A stretch of 64,000 bases of DNA from Nonlabens arenilitoris (lineage in GTDB: Bacteria > Bacteroidota > Bacteroidia > Flavobacteriales > Flavobacteriaceae): the NCBI RefSeq assembly GCF_002954765.1, contig NZ_MTPW01000001.1, positions 62,001 to 126,000 of the forward strand, given 5' to 3'. This document shows positions 56,664 to 64,000 of the stretch, one piece after another. How positions within the stretch are numbered: position 1 is the stretch's first letter; every line of letters starts with the position of its first letter. The translations under genes were made by a program, and so were the position numbers. The notes under the pieces were generated by a model. It was not told where the DNA came from and did not search any database. It was given only the letters and a program-made list of their open reading frames with translations.

Positions 56664-59133
56664 TTTATTTGTAATTTTAGCAATTCTCTTAAGCTCTTGT
56701 AAAGAAAAACGTCCTAATTTAGAGAACCAGTATTTAGAAAATAATTGGTTGCTTCACAAAGCCGTCGACTATAGTCTGATATCAGATTCGGTATCCATTC
56801 CTTCTACAGTTCATAATGAATTATTGCCATTTATCAAGCATCCATTTAAAGGAACTAATGAAGATAGTTTACAATGGATTACTGAAGAAAACTGGATATA
56901 TGAAACAGTGTTTACGCTTGATGAAGAAACACTCGCCAAAGAACACATCACGCTCAACTTTGAAGGAATAGACACTTATGCTAGTATTGAACTCAACGGC
57001 AACGAAATTTTAGAAACCGATAATGCTTTTTTGACTTGGAAAAAAGATGTTAAGCCTTTTCTTGAAGAAGAGAACGAACTTGTTGTATCTATCAAATCGC
57101 CACTAGAAATTGAGGCACAAAAAGCAGCTGCAAATGCATATACCTTACCAGAAGGCAACCGAGTTTACACACGCAAAGCGCAATATCAATACGGTTGGGA
57201 TTGGGGTCCTAAACTCAATACCATGGGAATCTGGAAACCGGTATATCTTGAGGCTTATGACGATTTTAAAATCGAGGATGTTTACATCAAACAGAATTTT
57301 GTAAAAGATGCTACCGCAAACCTTACGGCACAAATCAAGTTATCCCAACCTACTGAAGATCAACTTGACTATCAAATTAAAGTTAACGACAGCCTTTTCG
57401 CTTTCAAAATAACGGATTCTTTATCTGTCACAAAAGCTGGCGCTAGTCAAGAAATTCATTTTGAGATTCCGCAAGTGCAACTCTGGTGGCCGCACAACAT
57501 AGGTGAACCTTATTTATATGACATTGAAGTTTTGGTTTCCAAAAATGATGAACTCATCGATTCTAAAAAACTCAAGACTGGAATTCGCACCATAGAATTA
57601 ATCAACGAGCCAGACGAGCATGGAACCAGCTTTTTCTTCAAGGTAAACGACGTGCCTGTTTACATGAAAGGCGCTAACTATATCCCGCAAAATTCAATGC
57701 AGGATTTAGTTACTGATCAGCATTATGAAAACCTGCTCACCGATGTAAAAGAGGCAAACATGAACATGCTACGCGTTTGGGGTGGCGGGATTTATGAGAA
57801 TGATATCTTCTATGAAAAATGTGATGAAAAAGGCATCCTTGTTTGGCAAGACTTTATGTTTGCTTGTGCTATGTATCCTGGTGATGCACGCTTTCGCGAA
57901 AGCGTAACTAAAGAAATTACTCAACAAATCACTAGATTGAGAAATCACAGTAGTATTGCGTTATGGTGTGGAAATAATGAAACCAGTGAGGCTTGGCATA
58001 ATTGGGGCTGGCAAGAAGGACGATCCCAAGCGGAACGCGATAGTATTTGGGAAGATTATCGTGCCGTTTTTCAAATTGCGATGCCTAAATATGTGAGCGA
58101 ACTCACCAAAGAGTCTTACTGGGAAAGCTCGCCAAAATACGGTCGTGGAAACCCAAAATATGAATTTGAAGGCGATGCGCATGACTGGCGTGTGTGGCAC
58201 GATGCCTATCCGTTTGAACATTTTGAAGAACATGTTCCGAGATTTATGAGTGAGTTTGGTTTTCAATCCCATCCTTCTTATGAGGCGATACGATATATCA
58301 ATGAAGATGGAACTATCAACATTAAGTCTGAAGATTATGCCTCGCATCAAAAACACGCTCGTGGGAATGAACTGATACGAGAATACATGGAACGCGATTT
58401 CCCAGTTCCTACTAGCGATGAAGATTATGTTTATGTAAGTCAGCTACTGCAAGCCTATGGAATGTCTAAAGGAATTCAAGCACATCGAAGAGCCAGACCG
58501 TATAACATGGGAACGCTATACTGGCAACTCAACGATTGCTGGCCTGTGGTGAGCTGGAGTAGTATCGATTATTTTGGCAACTGGAAAGCCTTACATTATC
58601 AAGTAAAACGTGATTTTGAAAATGTATTGATTAGTAATGTAGTGGAAAATGATACCTTGAAAACTTATGTGGTGAATGATGGAATGCAAGATATTACAAG
58701 TGGCTTCACCATGATTATAAGTGATTTTTATGGTAAAGAATTGTATCATGAATCATTTGTAGGAACTGCTGGAATGAATTCAAGTAATGAGTTTCATAAA
58801 GTCAATTTGAAAAAATTGGGCCTAAATCTTTCTAATGTCTATGTGTTAGTAGAATTTAATTCTAGCCAAATTACAGATGTTTTATTAAGACCCAAAGAAT
58901 TGAATTTACCCAATGAAAACCTAGAATGGATTAGTGAAAAGACAGAACAAGGTTACCAGTTAACTATAACATCTGATGCGTTTACTAAAGATGTGTTTTT
59001 CTATTCCAATGTAGAAGGCCATTTTTCAGATAACTTCTTCAACCTAGAACCTCACGCTAAAAAGACTATCATTTTTGAAACCGATAGTGAAGAAGAACCT
59101 GAGTTTAAGTATAAGACGTTGAATGGATTATAA
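56653..59133 (+). CDS. Family 2 beta-mannosidase, lipoprotein
   Basis: 826 residues with a lipoprotein signal (lipobox LSSC16). It has the GH2 jelly-roll (NWIYETVFTLDEE, YGWDWGPKLNTMGIWKPVYL), immunoglobulin-like domain and catalytic barrel: NMLRVWGGGIYENDIFYEKC, ILVWQDFMFACAMYP, acid/base E443 (WCGNNE) and nucleophile E534 (MSEFGFQ). WYW-type YWQLNDCWPVVSW follows. It cleaves terminal beta-linked mannose, such as Man-beta-1,4-GlcNAc in N-glycan cores. A palindrome copy is read as RFRES in place of the usual F-x-x-N-V without length change. It is translationally coupled to cutC. Confidence 0.94.
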   Translation: MRISLFVILAILLSSCKEKRPNLENQYLENNWLLHKAVDYSLISDSVSIPSTVHNELLPFIKHPFKGTNEDSLQWITEENWIYETVFTLDEETLAKEHITLNFEGIDTYASIELNGNEILETDNAFLTWKKDVKPFLEEENELVVSIKSPLEIEAQKAAANAYTLPEGNRVYTRKAQYQYGWDWGPKLNTMGIWKPVYLEAYDDFKIEDVYIKQNFVKDATANLTAQIKLSQPTEDQLDYQIKVNDSLFAFKITDSLSVTKAGASQEIHFEIPQVQLWWPHNIGEPYLYDIEVLVSKNDELIDSKKLKTGIRTIELINEPDEHGTSFFFKVNDVPVYMKGANYIPQNSMQDLVTDQHYENLLTDVKEANMNMLRVWGGGIYENDIFYEKCDEKGILVWQDFMFACAMYPGDARFRESVTKEITQQITRLRNHSSIALWCGNNETSEAWHNWGWQEGRSQAERDSIWEDYRAVFQIAMPKYVSELTKESYWESSPKYGRGNPKYEFEGDAHDWRVWHDAYPFEHFEEHVPRFMSEFGFQSHPSYEAIRYINEDGTINIKSEDYASHQKHARGNELIREYMERDFPVPTSDEDYVYVSQLLQAYGMSKGIQAHRRARPYNMGTLYWQLNDCWPVVSWSSIDYFGNWKALHYQVKRDFENVLISNVVENDTLKTYVVNDGMQDITSGFTMIISDFYGKELYHESFVGTAGMNSSNEFHKVNLKKLGLNLSNVYVLVEFNSSQITDVLLRPKELNLPNENLEWISEKTEQGYQLTITSDAFTKDVFFYSNVEGHFSDNFFNLEPHAKKTIIFETDSEEEPEFKYKTLNGL
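57890..57903. repeat. Iterated palindrome copy 12 (in the beta-mannosidase gene)
   Basis: GCTTTCGCGAAAGC, 18 bp with flanks, read as R-F-R-E-S. Confidence 0.95.
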
Positions 59134-59187
59134 GAGAATTAAGCCAATGCTAAGTTCCTTCTTACGAAAGTGACATTACCAAAAACT

Positions 59188-59300
59188 TGTCATTCTGAAC
59201 TTGTTTCAGAATCAGACGGTAATGAAAACCTAAGATTTGTATGAACTAATAGCCTTATACCGCTGTAATTAGGAGACGCTGAAATAAATTCAGCGTGACA
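59188..59300. repeat. REP/MITE-like element with terminal inverted repeats
   Basis: The ends TGTCATTCTGAA (59188-59199) and TTCAGCGTGACA (59289-59300) are inverted copies matching at 10 of 12 positions. Each end also folds on itself: TTCTGAA/TTCAGAA on the left, and an 8-bp ACGCTGAA/TTCAGCGT stem on the right. The element fills most of the 194-bp gap between the mannosidase and prmC genes. Such sequences are familiar dispersed intergenic repeats in Flavobacteriia; copy number cannot be judged from one window. Confidence 0.7.
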
Positions 59301-59327
59301 GTTTTTAATTAAGGTACATTTTCAAAT

Positions 59328-60173
59328 TCAATTTCTCACGCATTTCATCATCCTATAATTTCCATTCAAGTCCTTAAAAATTTCAGATTCAAAACCTAGC
59401 TCTGTTGCTAGCGCTTTCATCTCATCAGGTAAATATTGATTGATTTCAAAGTATAGTATTCCGTTAGGCTGTAAAGCGTTTTTAGACAGCTCCATTATTT
59501 TACGATAGAAAATTAATGCATTATCATCTTCTACAAAAAGCGCTAGATGTGGTTCATTTTCTAATACGTTATCATGTATCTCTTTCTTCTCTAAATTCCT
59601 CACATACGGCGGATTGCTCACGATGACATCATATTTCTCAGACAATTCATCTAAAGCCAAGACATCTTGCAGAATCGTTTTTACTGGAGTTTTTAAATGA
59701 TTTGCATTTGATTGAGCAATGACTAAAGCATCATTTGATACATCCATAAGTGTAACGATGCTATCCGGCTTTGCTGCTTTAATAGACAATCCTATACAGC
59801 CAGTTCCTGTTCCTATGTCTAGAATATTCAAATAAGATTCTGCTTTATGATCTTTAATAATCATATCGACCAGTTCTTCTGTTTCCTGACGCGGAATCAA
59901 CGTATGTTCATTGACAGTAAACTCGTGTCCGTAGAAATGAGCTTTTCCTGTAATGTATTGAACTGGTTTTGAAGTACGTAGTTCTCGTAAGGACTTTTGT
60001 AATATTTCTTCTTGAATATGACTCAGTTCTTCTCGATCTTTTATCATGAAATCAGAGCGCGACCAGTTCAATAAGTCTTCACAAACGATTTGTAGAATGC
60101 TGTGAATCTCATTTTCTGGATAAAGAGGTTTGAGCTGTTCTTGGTAAAGGGATTTTACTTGATTCAATGTCAT
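59328..60173 (-). CDS. prmC: Release-factor glutamine methyltransferase (PrmC)
   Basis: 281 residues from ATG 60173; an upstream in-frame ATG at 60218 adds 15 residues not typical of the family. PrmC N5-methylates the glutamine of the GGQ motif in release factors 1 and 2. It has a helical N-terminal domain (1-75), then a SAM-binding fold with IPRQETEELV (93-102), DIGTGTGCIGLS (119-130) and the active-site NPPY (187-190). Both flanks hold dispersed-repeat-like sequence, so it appears monocistronic. Confidence 0.94.
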   Translation of the reverse strand: MTLNQVKSLYQEQLKPLYPENEIHSILQIVCEDLLNWSRSDFMIKDREELSHIQEEILQKSLRELRTSKPVQYITGKAHFYGHEFTVNEHTLIPRQETEELVDMIIKDHKAESYLNILDIGTGTGCIGLSIKAAKPDSIVTLMDVSNDALVIAQSNANHLKTPVKTILQDVLALDELSEKYDVIVSNPPYVRNLEKKEIHDNVLENEPHLALFVEDDNALIFYRKIMELSKNALQPNGILYFEINQYLPDEMKALATELGFESEIFKDLNGNYRMMKCVRN

Positions 60174-60265
60174 TTTGTAAAGGTAATTATGATATCTGGT
60201 ATTAAAACATGAATTCAATAATAAGAGCTTTGTTCATTTTTGTCATTACCGCAAAAACGAACCAA

Positions 60266-60343
60266 ACCTGCCTGCCGGCAAGAAGGCTAGGCTTGAACTG
60301 ACATCGAGGTTAATTAAGTCAGATTCCGCATCAGGTGCGGAAT
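60266..60343. repeat. GC-rich repeat-like tract and hairpin between prmC and the GNAT gene
   Basis: CCTGCCTGCCGGCA at about 60268-60281 stands out as GC-rich in an AT-rich gap. ATTCCGCA (60323-60330) pairs perfectly with TGCGGAAT (60336-60343) around TCAGG. The hairpin ends 2 bp from the stop of the GNAT gene and might terminate its transcript. Both pieces look like dispersed intergenic repeat debris. Confidence 0.5.
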
Positions 60344-60344
60344 A

Positions 60345-60821
60345 TCAAAATTTTAAAAGCATTTGAACAGGACATGAGAAATGACCTGTATCACCCAGTG
60401 GTCCATCGAGTAATTTAAAACCTACGTGCTTGTACAATCCTTGTGCATCGTACATATTATCCATAGTTTCTAGGTAAACGCTTTCAAATTTGAATTCTTT
60501 GGCACGTTCTAGGCAAGTCATCATCAATTTCTTACCATAACCTTTACCACGCACTTCTGGTTTAAAGTACATTTTTTGAAGTTCGCTCACATTACCGTTG
60601 TAATTATCAAGTGGTGCGATTCCTGCGCCACCGACCACTACTCCATCGACTTCAATTACATAGTAAGTTCTGCGAGGTTTTTGATATTGCTCATACATCG
60701 CTTGCGTTGCCGCATCGCTGTATGCAGTTCCTATTTTAGGAGCGCCATGTTCTAAAATTGAAGCTTGAATAATTTCCTTAACGGCTTTATTATCTTTAGG
60801 AAGTATTTTGCGAATTTTCAT
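60345..60821 (-). CDS. GNAT-family N-acetyltransferase
   Basis: 158 residues with the full GNAT fold. The acetyl-CoA motif A is FKPEVRGKGYGKKLM (86-100), preceded by the beta-strand ELQKMYF, and motif B is YKHVGFKLLDGP. YVIEVDGVVVGGAGIAPL is the usual beta2-beta4 region. Substrate unknown; closest in pattern to small-molecule or peptide acetyltransferases. A perfect -7 box ends only 4 bp before the ATG, so the message may be leaderless. Confidence 0.9.
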   Translation of the reverse strand: MKIRKILPKDNKAVKEIIQASILEHGAPKIGTAYSDAATQAMYEQYQKPRRTYYVIEVDGVVVGGAGIAPLDNYNGNVSELQKMYFKPEVRGKGYGKKLMMTCLERAKEFKFESVYLETMDNMYDAQGLYKHVGFKLLDGPLGDTGHFSCPVQMLLKF

Positions 60822-60825
60822 ATAA

Positions 60826-60833
60826 CAAATTTA
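60826..60833 (-). promoter_or_regulatory. -7 box directly before the GNAT gene
   Basis: Minus-strand TAAATTTG, a perfect TAnnTTTG, with 4 bp to the start codon. The expected transcript start would be at or just inside the ATG. Confidence 0.5.
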
Positions 60834-60969
60834 GAAATATGAGACTAGAAATTACTATACGATAGAAATAATTGAGGTTAAAATCGACTTCGACAAGCTC
60901 AGTCCTACATCCATACTCTACGTCAGTTTATTTTTAATATTGGATTTACTTTTAGTTTTAATTAGGTCT

Positions 60970-60977
60970 TACCTTTG
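60970..60977 (+). promoter_or_regulatory. -7 box directly before ribD
   Basis: TACCTTTG, a perfect TAnnTTTG, 6 bp before the ATG at 60984. A weaker box TACTTTTA at 60947-60954 would give a normal leader of about 24 nt. Confidence 0.5.
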
Positions 60978-60983
60978 CTAGAG

Positions 60984-61997
60984 ATGACTACTGAAGAAAA
61001 ATACATGCAACGCTGCTTGCAACTGGCTCAAAATGGATTGGGAACAACGTATCCCAATCCTTTAGTGGGAAGTGTAATTGTGAGCGAGAATGACCAAATC
61101 ATAGGTGAAGGATGGCATCTCAAATCTGGAGAACCGCATGCTGAGGTTAACGCTGTACGTGATGCAGAAAAAAAGGGTTATGATGGAGACGCTTTCGCGA
61201 AAGCGACATTATACGTCAATCTAGAACCATGTTCCCACACAGGTAAGACGCCACCTTGTGCAACCATGATTGTGCAAAAAGGCTTTAAAAAAGTAGTCGT
61301 AGGAACACTAGATCCACACGATAAAGTGGCAGGAAAAGGTGTTGCTTTATTAATAGAAGCTGGAATTGAAGTCATAGTAGGTGTCTTAGAAAATGAATGT
61401 AATGACCTCAACAAAAGATTCTTTACATTTCACAGTAAACAACGTCCTTATGTCATTTTAAAATGGGCCGAAACTTCTGATGGATTTATTGCACCAGAAA
61501 CTAAGAACGAGCAGAAACCGGTATGGATTACTAATCCATATTCTAGACAAGTATCGCATCAACTGAGAGCGCAAGAAAATGCAATTCTAGTAGGTTCAAA
61601 AACAGTTATCGATGACAACCCATCACTTACTAGTCGCGACTGGTCTGGTGATCATCCTACACGTGTAGTACTGGATTCTAGAAACAGCATCACATCTAAT
61701 TATAAAGTAATGGATGATGCTGCGGTAACTTTAAAACTTGAACTCAGTACTTCTAACATCTTAGAAATTGTAAACGAGCTTTATAAAAATAATATTCAGT
61801 CAGTAATTATTGAAGGAGGAACCACTACCATTCAATCTTTTATTGATGCAGGTTTATGGGATGAAGCGTTTCAATTTATGGGAACTGATGTTCTCTTTCA
61901 TCAAGGTTTAAAAGCACCTGTTTTAAGTGGTGATTATACGTTGATTTCTAGAAAAATGATAGCAAACGATGTGCTTAAAATTTATAGAAAAAAATGA
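60984..61997 (+). CDS. ribD: Bifunctional riboflavin deaminase / reductase (RibD)
   Basis: 337 residues from ATG 60984; an in-frame TTG at 60975 lies inside the -7 box and is unlikely. The N-terminal zinc deaminase domain has YMQRCLQLAQNGLGTTYPNP, H52-A-E54 and PCSHTGKTPPC (zinc ligands C83, C92). The C-terminal reductase has KWAETSDGFIAPE, VGSKTVIDDNPSLTSR and IIEGGTTTIQSFI. It performs steps two and three of riboflavin synthesis. A palindrome copy encodes AFAKA (70-74) between the deaminase helix and the strand before the zinc motif, without changing the family length. It overlaps the EamA gene by 4 bp. Confidence 0.96.
   Translation: MTTEEKYMQRCLQLAQNGLGTTYPNPLVGSVIVSENDQIIGEGWHLKSGEPHAEVNAVRDAEKKGYDGDAFAKATLYVNLEPCSHTGKTPPCATMIVQKGFKKVVVGTLDPHDKVAGKGVALLIEAGIEVIVGVLENECNDLNKRFFTFHSKQRPYVILKWAETSDGFIAPETKNEQKPVWITNPYSRQVSHQLRAQENAILVGSKTVIDDNPSLTSRDWSGDHPTRVVLDSRNSITSNYKVMDDAAVTLKLELSTSNILEIVNELYKNNIQSVIIEGGTTTIQSFIDAGLWDEAFQFMGTDVLFHQGLKAPVLSGDYTLISRKMIANDVLKIYRKK
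61191..61204. repeat. Iterated palindrome copy 13 (in ribD)
   Basis: GCTTTCGCGAAAGC with flanking C/G, read as A-F-A-K-A. Confidence 0.95.
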
Positions 61998-62860
61998 TTT
62001 GGCTCGTTTTAAGCATTACCACATCTAGTTTTCTATATGTGATTTTTAAATACTTTGAACTATTTAAAATCAACACATTACACGCTATTATCATTAATTA
62101 CATAGTAGCTTGTATTACTGGTTTTGTATCTTATGGCAGGATGCCTAATGTAGAGCAAATTACAACGGCAAATTGGTTGTACTATGCAATATTTCTGGGC
62201 GCGCTGTTTATATTTATTTTTAATATTATGGCGCTTACTAGTCAAAAAAATGGCCTTTCAGTCGCGGCTGTGGCTGGTAAAATGTCACTGGTAATTCCTG
62301 TTATTGCAGGTATATGGCTCTATAATGAGTCTATGGGCTGGATGAAAATAGTCGGGATTTTACTAGCACTAGTCTCTGTTTACTTGACATCTGTAAAAAC
62401 AAAGGAAGGCATACAACTAGATAAACGATTGCTTATTTTTCCGATTGTTTTATTCTTAGGTAGTGGTATAATAGATACTACGTTGAAATATGCCGAAAAG
62501 ATGCACGTGCCTGATGGTGAAGAACCACTTTTTAGTGCGATGTGTTTTGCAATGGCTTTTCTTATAGGAATAGTCGTTTTAATCTATGAGGCTACTCAAA
62601 AAAGGTTATTGACTTTGCGCAGTATAATGGGAGGAATTGCTTTAGGAATACCTAATTATTTTTCTATCTATTTTATTATTAAAACACTTAAAAACGGAAT
62701 GGAAAGTAGCGTGGTTTACCCTATTAATCACGTAGGAACCGTTCTTTTAACCTGTCTATTAGGTATTATACTGTTTAAGGAACGATTAATTTCTAAAAAC
62801 TACATAGGTATTGCAGTTGCCATTATGGCTATTGTGATGATCGCTTTCGCGAAAGCGTAA
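61994..62860 (+). CDS. EamA/DMT-superfamily transporter
   Basis: 288 residues with about ten hydrophobic helices in two repeats. The first repeat ends NGLSVAAVAGKMSLVIPVIAG...YNESMGWMKIVGILLALVSVYL, and the second ends SSVVYPINHVGTVLLTCLLG...FKERLISKNYIGIAVAIMAI; both carry the P-x-E/K-E pattern of EamA domains. It probably exports or imports a small metabolite; overlap with ribD hints at but does not prove a riboflavin link. The last five residues are AFAKA, encoded by a palindrome copy directly before the stop. Confidence 0.88.
   Translation: MIWLVLSITTSSFLYVIFKYFELFKINTLHAIIINYIVACITGFVSYGRMPNVEQITTANWLYYAIFLGALFIFIFNIMALTSQKNGLSVAAVAGKMSLVIPVIAGIWLYNESMGWMKIVGILLALVSVYLTSVKTKEGIQLDKRLLIFPIVLFLGSGIIDTTLKYAEKMHVPDGEEPLFSAMCFAMAFLIGIVVLIYEATQKRLLTLRSIMGGIALGIPNYFSIYFIIKTLKNGMESSVVYPINHVGTVLLTCLLGIILFKERLISKNYIGIAVAIMAIVMIAFAKA
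62843..62856. repeat. Iterated palindrome copy 14 (end of the EamA gene)
   Basis: GCTTTCGCGAAAGC with flanking C/G, forming the final codons A-F-A-K-A before TAA and lying 8 bp from the terminator. Confidence 0.95.
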
Positions 62861-62864
62861 AAAA

Positions 62865-62891
62865 AAAACTTCTCATTTCTGAGAAGCTTTT
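62865..62891. terminator. Bidirectional terminator between the EamA and lipocalin-like genes
   Basis: CTTCTCA/TGAGAAG stem, loop TTTC, one mismatch, then A-run/T-run pairing on both sides. The convergent arrangement suits bidirectional use. Confidence 0.8.
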
Positions 62892-62913
62892 AAAAGCAAA
62901 AAAATGATATTGC

Positions 62914-63474
62914 TTATTGTCTTTGAAAATCAGCAAATCCATCTATCAGAATTTCTATGGACGCTCCACCAGTGGTTTGCGTTGATAATCCATTAACATC
63001 GATTGATAAATCTGTAGCATTTAAAGTACTTATAGTTAGTGTAGTTGTGTCATCAAAAGGTGTAACATTATTAGGTGAAGCGCTATTAAATCTTAATATA
63101 TCACCTGTTACAGTATAGGTACCTGCGTCGTTAAAGGTATTAGTCTGATTACCTTGAGAGACACCTTGATTGATTACTTCAAATTCTAGGTCACCTGTTA
63201 TGGCATAGGTTCCATCTGCATTAAAGGTCATTATAGCATTTGAACTAACATATTCTACAGATGCCGTAATAGATACTGGTGTACCAGAAACCGTAGTTGT
63301 AGTTGTAGTATTAGTTTCTACATCTGTATATAACCAGTTACCTACTAGTAATGTTGCATCAACATTACCACCACCTGTTCCACCAGTAGTAGGATTTAAT
63401 CCTGGATCTAGAGCTTCAGTTTCACAACTAGTTATAGCTAAAACAGTAATTAATATGATAAATAACTTTTTCAT
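62914..63474 (-). CDS. Lipocalin-like lipoprotein
   Basis: 186 residues. A lipoprotein signal ends at AITSC17, followed by a Gly/Thr-rich linker. The mature part follows the lipocalin-like pattern common in Flavobacteriia: LVGNWLYTDVE, a mid-protein MTFNADGTYAITG, GTYTVTGDILRF and TLTISTLNATDLSIDV near the end, suggesting an eight-strand barrel. Ligand unknown. The poly-Thr stretch TNTTTTTTV is a low-complexity loop. Convergent with the EamA gene. Confidence 0.75.
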   Translation of the reverse strand: MKKLFIILITVLAITSCETEALDPGLNPTTGGTGGGNVDATLLVGNWLYTDVETNTTTTTTVSGTPVSITASVEYVSSNAIMTFNADGTYAITGDLEFEVINQGVSQGNQTNTFNDAGTYTVTGDILRFNSASPNNVTPFDDTTTLTISTLNATDLSIDVNGLSTQTTGGASIEILIDGFADFQRQ

Positions 63475-63559
63475 TTTTTGGTTTTTGGGTTACATTGCAA
63501 ATGAAATAGATTATCACGATAAAACTTTCATTCACCAATTCTTTACCAAAACTTTAACA

Positions 63560-64000
63560 TTGACAGATTCTTACAAAACCATTATCAAACCAACAGAAGA
63601 AATTCTTTATAAGGAAAAGGGTAGTAAGTTTTATGGATATGCTTTTCCCTTAAAAAACGATCAAGAGGTTAATGAATTAATAGCACCATTGCGCAATCGA
63701 CATCCTAAGGCTGGACATCATTGTTATGCATGGAAACTGGGAGCTGATGAGCACAACTATAGGGCAAATGATGATGGAGAACCTAGTCATAGTGCAGGTG
63801 ACCCTATATTAGGACAGATCAATTCTTATGAGCTGAGCGATATATTAGTGGTGGTCTCAAGGATTTTTGGTGGTACAAAGTTAGGTGTAGGTGGATTGAT
63901 AAGTGCTTATAGGGAAACTGCAAAATTAACCTTGGATACTGCAGATATAAGATTAAGAACCATAACGGCTGCTATAGAAATTAGCTTTGAATATCCACAA
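63560..64000 (+). CDS. YigZ/IMPACT family protein, 5' part (cut by the window edge)
   Basis: 147 codons are visible from a TTG at 63560. No in-frame ATG occurs upstream; the only nearby ATG (63501) opens a frame that stops at once. The sequence has the IMPACT (UPF0029) fold: EILYKEKGSKFYGYAFPL, the motif RHPKAGHHCYAWKLG, NDDGEPSHSAGDPILGQI and FGGTKLGVGGLISAYRE. Family members are linked to translation control and ribosome association, but the bacterial reaction is unknown. The C-terminal domain (UPF0029_C type) begins near the window edge. Divergent from the lipocalin-like gene. Confidence 0.9.
   Translation, partial: MTDSYKTIIKPTEEILYKEKGSKFYGYAFPLKNDQEVNELIAPLRNRHPKAGHHCYAWKLGADEHNYRANDDGEPSHSAGDPILGQINSYELSDILVVVSRIFGGTKLGVGGLISAYRETAKLTLDTADIRLRTITAAIEISFEYPQ

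Overview
The window is AT-rich, densely packed chromosome from a member of the Bacteroidota, most likely a marine Flavobacteriaceae (Nonlabens/Dokdonia-like; the genus is a guess). The evidence is: promoters with the Bacteroidota -7 box TAnnTTTG upstream of many genes, no Shine-Dalgarno dependence, three giant secreted proteins with type IX secretion (T9SS) C-terminal sorting tails, a fused alpha/beta 2-oxoacid dehydrogenase E1, an RprXY-like two-component pair, a DUF4835 protein beside coaBC and recN, and lipoproteins with Bacteroidota-style signal peptides. I see no tRNA, rRNA, CRISPR array, insertion sequence or prophage.

Layout. 1-1662: the end of an unrecognised gene, then a small XRE regulator coupled to a four-helix membrane protein behind a 13-bp inverted-repeat operator, and a DoxX-like protein. 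1913-12689 (+): uvrA, a LOG-family gene, a surface protein with a degenerate M1 peptidase domain and a likely outer-membrane barrel, the E1 fusion, a voltage-gated cation channel and miaA (the last three overlap). 12686-17591 (-): glycosyltransferase, frameshifted YbbR/CdaR-like gene, coaE, histidine kinase, response regulator. 17662-37724 (-): three tandem paralogous giants (2269, 2333 and 1905 aa) of fibronectin III, MAM-like and CUB modules, about 20 kb in all. 37910-45250 (-): a housekeeping run, DUF6913-dapA-bamD-rpoZ-coaBC-DUF4835-recN-fabI. 45289-48895 (+): a 5'-nucleotidase split into two genes in inverted domain order, a membrane protein, an ammonium transporter. 48892-51753 (-): secreted protein and ligA. 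51804-59133 (+): GH20 hexosaminidase, two unrecognised exported proteins, CutC and a GH2 beta-mannosidase, which together look like an N-glycan-type degradation locus. 59328-64000: prmC, a GNAT acetyltransferase, ribD-EamA, a lipocalin-like lipoprotein and the start of a YigZ/IMPACT gene.

The most striking signal is not a gene. The perfect palindrome GCTTTCGCGAAAGC occurs 14 times, spaced about 4.6 kb apart and more regularly than random. Twelve copies lie inside genes, where they are read in all three frames (AFAKA, LSRK, RFRES) and fit conserved enzymes without insertions or deletions. Two lie in intergenic gaps, one extended to a 24-bp perfect palindrome. This looks like a selected, genome-wide binding or recognition site.

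Other points of note: the giants share near-identical ends but have shuffled middles; two of their terminators are identical; an M1-like domain has lost its zinc ligands while keeping the spacing; a 113-bp REP/MITE-like element has terminal inverted repeats; and several -7 boxes lie so close to start codons that the mRNAs may be leaderless.
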